A stretch of DNA of 64,000 nucleotides, taken from NCBI RefSeq assembly GCF_007655135.1, contig NC_045129.1, forward strand, positions 7,378,001 to 7,442,000, given 5' to 3'. Position numbers and translations under genes: made by a program. The notes below the pieces were generated by a model. It saw nothing but the letters and a program-made list of their open reading frames with translations, ran no database searches and was not told the origin of the DNA. This DNA comes from Punica granatum. Its lineage: Eukaryota > Streptophyta > Magnoliopsida > Myrtales > Lythraceae. Positions within the stretch are counted from its first letter, which is position 1. Each line of letters opens with the position of its first letter. Positions 56,137 through 64,000 of this stretch are shown piece after piece.

Positions 56137-58191
56137 CACACTATTCTTCTATCTATCTATATTCCCAAAAACCACTTTAGTTTGTTTAATTTAAGTCCTC
56201 TATTATTCCACAAACCATCTTAATATATTTGATTTTCAGTCCTGACCCCATAAGGAAACACCAATCCTCCCTTAGTGATTAAAATCTTAAGCCTCTGCCC
56301 CTCACAAATCCTTGTGTAGACATGGTTCAATTCGGTTTGATTCGATTCAAGCCACCTCAAGGTTTAGTAGACCTGAGATCACAAGTCTCAAGATTTCAAG
56401 ATCGGCTGAGAATTTGTGGGGAGTGGGTTAAGGATCGGTTCTACTGCAATTGGGTTTGTTTGAGCCAAAAAATGATTTGATCAGTAACTTATTAAAATCA
56501 ATGCGATTACCTACAAAATGTTTCTAAGAATATAAAATACTAAAATAAATGAAATAAAGTTTACTAGAATAATTAAACAATTAATAAAAGAAACTGAAAA
56601 ATAAAATAACAAAAATAAAAATTTCACAGAAAAAGGGCTTCGATTTATTGATTCTTCCTCAATTTACATCCGACTCTCAAGAATTGCATTTAATTTGGAC
56701 CAACCGATCAACTTTTGTCAAGGTATTATTATTCTTAAAATATACGGTTCACCAGGTTTAACCATATAAAAAAAACCCTTATATCTAGTAAGCAAGACGT
56801 CAGAGTGTCATTGAGGGTACAAAATATTGGCTTTAAATTTATGTTCGACTGTTCATAAATGCACTCAACCTAACCAAACCATTAATTGTTCTCTAGGTTT
56901 CAATGTTTTTAAAAAACATAGATCTGGTTAATCAAATTGAAAAAGCGGTTATATTTGGTAAATGAGACTGACGAGTATTGAGGGTGTCTTTGGAAGAGTT
57001 TTATAAAATGGGGGTTGAATTGAAAAGTCTAGCTAGATAGGAAATTATTTTCAAAAACAAGTCTAATTTGGGAATGATATTCCAAAGGTTCCTTAATTTG
57101 GGAATAAGATTTAACGATAAGTAAGTCCATATTGATATAAAACTCCTCGAAAAGTGGGTTGACTTTGCTTGGCAGTTATGGGAGGTTGAATTGGAACAAG
57201 GCCGGGGCTGTGTCTCGGATTGCAGACCATGTGACAGTGTTTTGCATGGAAGAGGGATAGCGTACGGGATAAGATAAAGAGGTATGATGTACGGGAATAG
57301 GCAACTGCTGCTGGTGAAGCTTTGGCATGTATGGGACCCAAACGACGACAGGGATTCAGGTTTGGCAGAAGAAGACGACTTTCGACTATGTTGTTTTTTT
57401 CTCCAACACATACAGAAGGAATTAAACTTTTTCGATCATGAAATTTGATCATGCGCAACACTCAATCCATGTTACTTGGTTTATTAGTTGCTGTCCATAA
57501 AGACATTCTGCAATCTGTGTACCTGACAGTGGTCGTTAAACCCATTCAAATGCAAAAAGCCCTCTTTTTTAGGGAACTTTAATACGCAGAAAACTAAGTT
57601 CGATAATCTTGTCGTGCTTAATGTGTGAGGTATAAGTCGAATACATTGTAATGATAAATTATGAATGGGATTATGAACTATTTATCTCATGATATTAAGG
57701 AACAAGGACAGTGATTGGGACCAATCGCCTCGGAAAACTTAAGATCTCCATAACCTCCGTCATTAGTACTAAATTTTTTTTCCTAATATGGTCTATTCTC
57801 TATGCCAAATTTACACTATAATTATCCGCAGCCATCCCTTTAATTTGTGGAATAATGTTTTCTCATTTTTTGCTTAGACAACTTTAAACGACATTTTGAT
57901 TTGATTTTGATTTGTTTATACTATAGTCTAAACACTAGGAGATATTTTTCGAAAGGGACTTTATATATGGTAATGGTTTGCCTAATTGACAGATTGATAT
58001 TCCCCCTATCCATGTAGATATCAAATCAATATCGAGTTATCCATATTCCTATTCCGTGTAGGTATGGATAAGATCAATTTCGAGTAGTAGGTTCAATTAT
58101 CTGTTAATTCTTTTGGTAGGCCTTAGCATCTGCCAAGACTAATATTATGATGATTAAATTCCTCCTTTTTTTATTTTTTTGAAAGATTACA
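56137..58191. other. AT-rich intergenic sequence
   Basis: Two kilobases without a supportable gene. A minus-strand open frame at 57001-57411 is Ser/Leu-rich with no family motif. ACCAGGTTTAACCATAT near 56750 and CTGGTTAATCAAATTG near 56925 may be debris of one repeat. Confidence 0.4.
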
Positions 58192-58200
58192 TTTACTGAA

Positions 58201-58947
58201 AGGTAAAAAGCACAAACCTCCGATGAGGTTTAGGAAAATTGCACTCCCATCCATTATGGGCAAAATATGCACATAGCCCCGTTTGACCCTTTTTGACCAA
58301 ATGGAAATTAGTAAACACCGTTAGTTTTATAATTAGTTTTTTTTTTCCTTTTTTCACCTTTCAAGAAGCTCAGGCTAGGACAAGCAATTTCAAAATTTCG
58401 ATCGTCAATTGCTCTAAAACGGTCATGTAAATTTCAAGAAGTTAGGGTAAACAATAGTAAGAGTGGACACGAAGAACACTAAACATCAATACCATCACTA
58501 ACAACTCAAATATAAATAATACTTGTGGCAGAGTAATCATGATTTTGTTTATCTTGCCCTAATTCGATGCCAACGAAGAGAAGCAATTGCTTGCCCTAAT
58601 CGGATTGCAGTTTCCTCGAGGAAGAGAAGCAATTGTGATCTCTCTCCTCCATACTCTATTCCGATCGCAATTCCAGAAGAAGAGAAGCAATGATGTGTGC
58701 TTGCTTGTTCCCTCCTCGATCGTTTTCTATAGCTTGGAGAGAAGTGGTGACCCTATCGGTATCGTGATTCCCAGCAATACGTGTGAAAAAGGAAAAAAGA
58801 AGAAAAAGAAAAAAATAATAACAAAATTAAAGGCAACTACTTTCCGTTAGGTCAAAAATGGTCCAATGGGATTATGTACATATTTTACTGACATATGGAG
58901 GAAAGTGCAATTTTCAGAAACCTCAAGGGAGGTTCTGCCTTTTACCC
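58201..58947. mobile_element. non-autonomous Mutator-like element (MULE)
   Basis: The 747-bp element is bounded by a perfect 9-bp target duplication TTTACTGAA (58192-58200 and 58948-58956), the Mutator size. The inverted termini extend about 55 bp: left AGGTAAAAAGCACAAACCTC and on to GGAAAATTGCACT; right in reverse GGGTAAAAGGCAGAACCTCC and on to GAAAATTGCACT. The interior has an open frame of 87 codons (58587-58850, LPRGREAIVISLLHTLFRSQ-like) with repeated AGAGAAGCAAT and no transposase. It could be captured host sequence. Confidence 0.9.
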
Positions 58948-59299
58948 TTTACTGAATGATAACATCCATACATGAAGACAATCTCTTCTAATTTACCTCG
59001 AGACAAGAGTTGTATTGTCTCGTCGAATTACTGCGAGACTCTAAATTAACACCCCAAATGATTCATCCAAAACTTCTCCGTGACCTCAAAAAGTCTCCAT
59101 GCAGATTCCATAATCTTGTCATGATTTCTCGTAGCGACTTGGAGGGGACTCGGAGGGGCCAAGAATGGTCCTGTCGCGGGACAGGACAAACTTACATTTT
59201 TTTTCTTTGTTGGGGAAATGCGGGGTTATGCCCAATTACATTAGAGAAAACTTATATTAACTTAGCCTGGAATCTTCGCATTAGTTGGATCAGATGATA

Positions 59300-59343
59300 A
59301 TATCCTGAATCTCTAGTGCCTATATCCTGAATCTCTAGTGCCT
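59300..59343. repeat. short tandem repeat, 2 x 22 bp
   Basis: ATATCCTGAATCTCTAGTGC is present twice in direct succession, each copy followed by CT. It lies downstream of REM gene H. Confidence 0.8.
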
Positions 59344-59648
59344 CTACTATTAATTTTTCCACCAAATTTGGGATTTTGAACCCTGAAACACATCCAGGGT
59401 CTTTCTACTAGTTAGGACTATGAAAGACGAGCCCTATGCAAGAAAATGGACATAATAATGAATTATATATATATATATATATATATAGTCGAAACGTGGG
59501 AATTTTTCAAGTTGAAATTAGCATCCTATGAGTTCTTGAACATCCCAACGGCACAAACGTGCAGAGGCTAAGGAAGAGAAAGATCTAATTCTAATCCAAC
59601 CAAGGAAGCAGAATGCCATTTTCATAGGAGCCTATCATAAACAGGAAT

Positions 59649-61069
59649 TCATATCAATAAACCAAGCACGTTGTTCCTCGAACTCTTCCGTCTAAGTGGA
59701 ATGATTCTCGGTCCAGAAGCCCTCCTAACCACTCGAGCCTTGATCAGATTTGCCTTACCTCCTCGAAACTCGAGACGAAGAGTGTCCCCATGGGCTAGGC
59801 CATTGTCTCCGACGAAACGACTCCACCCACAGGAAATGTCGAGCCTGCGACACCCATTGGTTCTTAGCCTTAAGCCGACAGGCCAATGCCGCCCCGAAGA
59901 GCCACTAATCACGGCCCCTGTCTTGGTGAACTGCCCAGCTTCCCTGGCAACTGTCGCTGGTATAGTCTGGAAGAAAAAGAAAAAATATATATATTCCATA
60001 ATTTAGTAAAATACTTTTAAATTCATTCACGTTTCACAAGAGACTCAAATTAACATGACACTCCTTCTATGCGGAGCTAATATTGGATGAAATCCGAACC
60101 GAGCAGGGACGGGAAACATCTGAACTAACAGATAGGCATTAAGGAAGAGGGTCGAACAAGAGAGTTCGATATAGGAAATTACCATGAAAAGACTGTTATA
60201 CTTCCTGAGGTATTTATCAAAATACGGATAAGGTTTCTTGGACGAAAATGAAGGATGGGCGCGAGCACGGCCGACAGTTGCCACCCTCCCTCCTTCTGAA
60301 TCCCCACTGGTAGTTTTAATACGTTCTTCTTCTTCATCTTCTTCTTCTTCATCATCGTCATCTTCTTCTTCATGCTCCTCCTCCTCAGACTTCACCTCAA
60401 CTCCTCCACCCCCACAGTGATCATTAGCTTCTCCTTCCCTGTCTTGCTTTAGTTTGATGTCTGAAATAATTGAGTCATTAACCGATATTATTAACACCAT
60501 CAATAACAGAAAATTCAACAAAAAAAACGAAGAAAAAGAAAAGAGAACAGAGAGCTGCTCACCCATCTTCTTCTCACAGCAAGTCAGGCCATACGCGACA
60601 ACCCGGAGAGTTTCTTCGCTAATGAGCTTGAAGACCAAGAAGTCTCCAAGGTCCAGGTCCAAGTCCGTCACGATCTGCGTCCATCCACGGGTGATGTAAA
60701 GCCCATTTTCCTTCTGCTTCATCTTCACCCTCCATGAGACCGGATCTTCCACATATGCAGATCTCAAGCAAACTCTGGTGGGGAAGGTCCCCTTGAAGTT
60801 CTTGACGAAAGCCGGCGGCACCTTCTGTCGAAATGCACGAGTCGAATATTAATGATGAGGCAACTATTCTCTGATATATAGGTTCGTCTTAGAATTAGAC
60901 ACAGAGAGAGAGAGAGAGAGACTAAGAGACGTACGAATGAGTTGTGGAAGTCACCTAGCATGACCTTGAAGAACAAAGGGCTCTTCTTCTTCTCCTCCTC
61001 CTCCTCCTGCTTCTGCTTGTTTGGCTGTGGCCGTACTCTTGCCATGATCTTCTTCTTCTGTGATTCCAT
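59649..61069 (-). CDS. REM-type B3 gene H (complete, two B3 domains)
   Basis: Minus-strand exons 60935-61069, 60563-60824, 60183-60460 and 59649-59966 join in frame to 330 aa (phases 0, 1, 0). MESQ at 61069 is taken as the start; MARV eight codons on (61045) is an alternative. Exon 1 has the core SPLFFKVMLGDFHNSF. B3 domain 1 (about 46-132): KVPPAFVKNFKG, SWRVKMKQKENG, RGWTQIVTDLDLDLGDFLVF. The linker (133-225) contains a nearly pure Glu/Asp run of over 20 residues encoded by a TTC/CTT-type microsatellite, then PYPYFDKYLRKYNSLFM. B3 domain 2 (226-330): IPATVAREAGQF, GRHWPVGLR, CGWSRFVGDNGLAHGD. It is a predicted nuclear DNA-binding protein. No lesions were seen. Promoter and TATA lie at 61.2 kb. 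Confidence 0.87.
60318..60395. repeat. (TTC)n-rich coding microsatellite in REM gene H
   Basis: TTCTTCTTCATCTTCTTCTT-type sequence in the linker exon encodes the acidic run on the minus strand. Its length probably varies between alleles, in steps of three. Confidence 0.85.
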
Positions 61070-61204
61070 GTGTTGCTCCAATATAATGCAGACGCTGACT
61101 TCACTTGGGGTTATGGTTATGAGAGACAAAGATGAGAAAATGAAGAGAAGAACGGCAAAGGAACTGAGAACGAATCCGAGATGGCTCCTCTGTTCACCGT
61201 TCAG

Positions 61205-61219
61205 CCTATATAATATATG
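61205..61219 (-). promoter_or_regulatory. TATA box of REM gene H
   Basis: On the minus strand CATATATTATATAGG lies about 140 bp before the start codon, leaving a 5' UTR of about 105 nt. The window between has no upstream stop problem for the chosen ATG. Confidence 0.5.
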
Positions 61220-61229
61220 AATTGCATAT

Positions 61230-62278
61230 GTGAGTGGGTGTGACAGTCTGGTCATTTTTTTTTCTTTTTTTCTTAATAATCCCTTTCTTCCCCCCTTTGA
61301 ATCTCCTTTCTGCGGATGGAGCCAAAACTTTATTATTAGTAGTATTTTTTTGTCCTTTTTTTTTCCTTTTATAATTTTTTTTTTGTTCGTCCTCATTGGT
61401 AAGTCAAAGCTGCTGGCGTGGCATGGCATGGCAGCTGCATGTGATTTTGCCGTATTTTCTGATAAGCATCAGCATGGGCATGGCTTTGACTCTGGTTTTG
61501 CCGGACTTTACTTTCTGGTGCACAACAGCAGCAGGAAAGGATTCCTTGATATTTTCAATTTTATCCTCCAATGATCGTTTATTAATTGTTCCTCGTCAAT
61601 TATGTAATACATAAGGATTGATCGAGTCGTCATTTTAAGTGGCGGATTACGGGCTTAATGTCACACATAACTGATCCATCGTCTTTCATAATTCGTATTA
61701 TCAAAGTAGACTAAAGCGGCAATCACAAGAGAAATGGACTCTTCTATACCAGAAGCTCCCCTTTTTCTGTGCATTTCACCAGGAAAAACCCATAGCGAGT
61801 AGAAATTCCTGAATTGTCTTGTAATGCATTTCTGTACACGCTGCTGCAGTCCGATTTTGTTTTTGTTTCGACCTCTGGTGTCCAATGTACATCTCAAGGT
61901 TCATAGGGAGACGAGCATTACCTAAATCGAACTCCTTTTGATAGTGATTATCTCTCCCGGGAGCATACTGTGGTGTAATAGGAATAACCCAAAGTCCAAA
62001 ATTAACTTTTCTAGGATCTCAGAAAACCCCCACGTTTAGCATGATATTGACTATGACGTTTTGAAAGCAAGCGCCAATACTGGATTAAGCTTATCCTGAG
62101 TGATCAACCATGACACTTAAAAGATATGTGAGGGATAGATAAAGTACATATCAAAAAAAAAAAAGTGAGGGATAAAGTTTATTTTATACTAACAGGAAAA
62201 TATGATGCCCCGCTAAGGAGTCATTCTCAAGGGAACGGGACAACTTCCCCTTACAAAGCTTCATTTCCATGGAGATAT
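61230..62278. other. intergenic, nothing recognised
   Basis: T-rich stretches (61250-61390) and ordinary sequence up to the segmental duplication. Open frames at 61230-61574 and 61661-61897 have no family motif. Confidence 0.4.
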
Positions 62279-64000
62279 GATCCATTCTTGCTTTGCAGCA
62301 GAGAATACTCCTTTGAGAAGGCGGCTGTTACTATTCACTTTGTAAGGTTTTCACTTCTCTTGGACCCTAAGGAACCACACCGTTTCCATCCATTCCCCAG
62401 TGCAAAGCTGGCCCATTGTGGAGGATTAATAGAAGGCTCATGAATCTAGTCCAGAACACGGTCAGATTGGGCCATGATAATGCCGGCGCACGGCTTTGAT
62501 TGAAGGAAGCTGTTGCCCCATTAAACATCTGAAACCCAACTGACCCGATAATAGAGCAAGGTTGAGTCTAGAAAACAAAAAATGTGGATCATGCCTACTT
62601 TCTCTCAATCTCTGCAAGGATTTAACCACAAATTAATCAGAGGTGCTTATCAAGGAAACCTGTTGTAGTCGTGTATTTGCCTCTCAGTCTCAACTGTTGC
62701 CAGGTCTGAACGAGTCCTTGGAGTGAAACTTTTCGACTGACAGCGTGCTGATTGATAACACGGGAAGTACTTAAGTAAAGCTGACCCCAGCCCAATAATA
62801 GTTGCATCGGCCATTGGCAATGGATCATGGCTGAGCCCATCCTATGTGCCTAGGTAGGTGAGATCGATGTATATGGAATTTACATCCAACGGAGACAGCC
62901 AGAAATGACATTTAAACGTAATTCAGGAAACTAATGTGGATTCAAACGTTCTGCCAATGTAAGGTTTACGATTTTGTGCCATTTTCTTGCACAATGATCT
63001 CGCCTTGACGATCTAATAGTTACTTGACTGTGAAGTCAAATACAAGGCTGCTGTTTTTCAGTTTGTGATTAAACCTGCCTTGAATATTTCAGATCATTAA
63101 TGACTGTCAAATTGTCGATTAGAACAGTTAGGGTACCAGAGTTCAAAATTTGGTGGAGCAGAATAGCATGAAACCTGCACGGCAAGACACGCATTCTTGT
63201 TAAAGCCAGTGACAATTCTGAAATCGATTTCGTTATACGGAATTGCCAAGAAAATTCATGACTTGTATAACGGCAACATGCTTCTTTCTCAGCAGTCCAC
63301 GAGATGGACCTCCAACTCCAAGTCATTGTGCAAGCTCCTGTCTAGAAAGCAAGAGCAAATTCAAATCCCATTCTGCTGCTGACAACTTAATTATGATCTC
63401 ATAATTCTATGAGTATATGCATATTTCTTCTCACTCATTCACGGTTGCTGTGTATGTAGAGACCTTGAACGGGACATCATCATCACTACCAGCATGAATC
63501 AGTTCAAAGACACAGAGACCCCAATTTCAAATTGTTGTCCTTCATAATAGCAAACCATCCTAGCAAGAAACTTGCAAAACTGAATACGGGCACATCCTCA
63601 CTGGCCATGTCCGCTCTGCAACCCGGAGTGACACATCTGTGGACAAGCCCCGAGGTAATCCCTCACGAACTTTAGCAGTATGGTCTGCATCAGAATTCAT
63701 CCAGTAAGTGAAATTTCATAATTAGGGAGTTTTCTTGCAGAATGTAGTAAAGTATTTAGAGAACGCATTACCTGAAAGGTCTTCCAAGTTTCATTTCTAG
63801 AGGAAGAAAACTCGTTGTATACCCAACCAGAATGCTCCCAGGAAGATAAAACAGCTTCCCGAGAACTCAATTTTCTGGAAAACTTTTGTCATAATCAACT
63901 GAAGCTTAAGTCTTCTAAGTTCAACAGAAATCCACATACCGTAGTTTCTAGAAAGTAAGAGTTACTAGAGGCTTGGAGCATCGATCTCTCTTTCTCATTG
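62279..64000. repeat. segmental duplication, copy 2 (partner 35541-37228)
   Basis: Collinear with 35541-37228 and in the same orientation, continuing to the window end. It begins at GATCCATTCTTGCTT, the start-codon region of gene C. There the homology to exon 1 stops after MDHIS, so exon 1 itself was not carried or has been replaced. It ends inside the intron between the B3 exons of the gene D equivalent. Confidence 0.85.
63460..63700 (-). pseudogene. REM-type B3 gene E, second B3 domain (decayed, runs off the window)
   Basis: Homologous to the last exon of gene D. It begins after a GATGCAG acceptor (TILLKFVRDYLGACPQM), quickly loses frame, and contains a stop after GHGQ. In other frames ERTWPVRMCPYS and GWFAIMKDNNLK can be read, so several indels separate them. 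The rest of the gene should lie to the right of the window. Non-functional as read. Confidence 0.78.

Noticed and set aside
57001..57461. Two overlapping minus-strand frames, Ser/Leu-rich
   Set aside because: No domain, no splice signals, and composition typical of translated AT-rich intergenic DNA.
59010..59297. Plus-strand frame of 95 codons between the MULE and REM gene H
   Set aside because: No family resemblance, and it includes repeat-like sequence; not supportable as a gene.
60238..60420. Poly-serine open frame on the plus strand
   Set aside because: It is the reverse of the acidic microsatellite in REM gene H.

Overview
This is a plant nuclear window, almost certainly from a eudicot. 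It holds spliced genes with GT-AG introns, A-type cytochrome P450s of the CYP82 family, REM-type B3 transcription-factor genes, Ty1/copia retrotransposons, tRNA-derived SINEs and many AT-rich MITEs. Nothing prokaryotic, organellar or viral was seen. The species cannot be fixed from sequence alone. All gene models were built by eye from reading frames, splice dinucleotides and comparison between paralogues inside the window.

Layout. 1-2 kb: part of a plus-strand B3/REM gene. 2.7-25.1 kb: a CYP82 cluster. It has an orphan minus-strand promoter-plus-N-terminus relic (2.7 kb), two complete four-exon genes in tandem (6478-10298, 529 aa; 13135-16558, 532 aa), and a third copy (17020-25106) that is a pseudogene. 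Two copia elements sit in that third copy, one in intron 1 and one in intron 2. Both keep perfect 5-bp target duplications, and gene 2 shows the matching empty sites. 25.7-64 kb: an array of REM genes, nearly all on the minus strand. Called A to H here: A (two B3 domains, intact, 316 aa); B, C and D (decayed); an orphan first exon (39.4 kb); F (three B3 domains, intact, 491 aa); G (three B3 domains, one damaged linker exon); a short relic (55.2 kb); H (two B3 domains, intact, 330 aa); and E (decayed, running off the window end). A 1.7-kb block around C/D (35.5-37.2 kb) is repeated at 62.3-64.0 kb.

How the genes work. The CYP82 enzymes should be ER-anchored, heme-thiolate monooxygenases of specialised metabolism that depend on a P450 reductase; their substrates cannot be read from sequence. 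The REM proteins are predicted nuclear DNA-binding proteins. No other biosynthetic gene family lies nearby, so the data do not support a metabolic gene cluster. The window is best read as two neighbouring tandem arrays turning over by duplication, decay and transposon insertion.

The most interesting observations are: a copia element whose gag is inverted relative to its reverse transcriptase yet is bounded by a clean target duplication; a second copia with the same loss of nearly all of its 5' LTR; an Ile in place of the oxygen-activating Thr of CYP82 gene 1; a SINE with a perfect 17-bp duplication in only one of two paralogous introns; a Mutator-like non-autonomous element with a perfect 9-bp duplication; and a REM gene whose only frame lesion lies in a symmetric exon that could be skipped.
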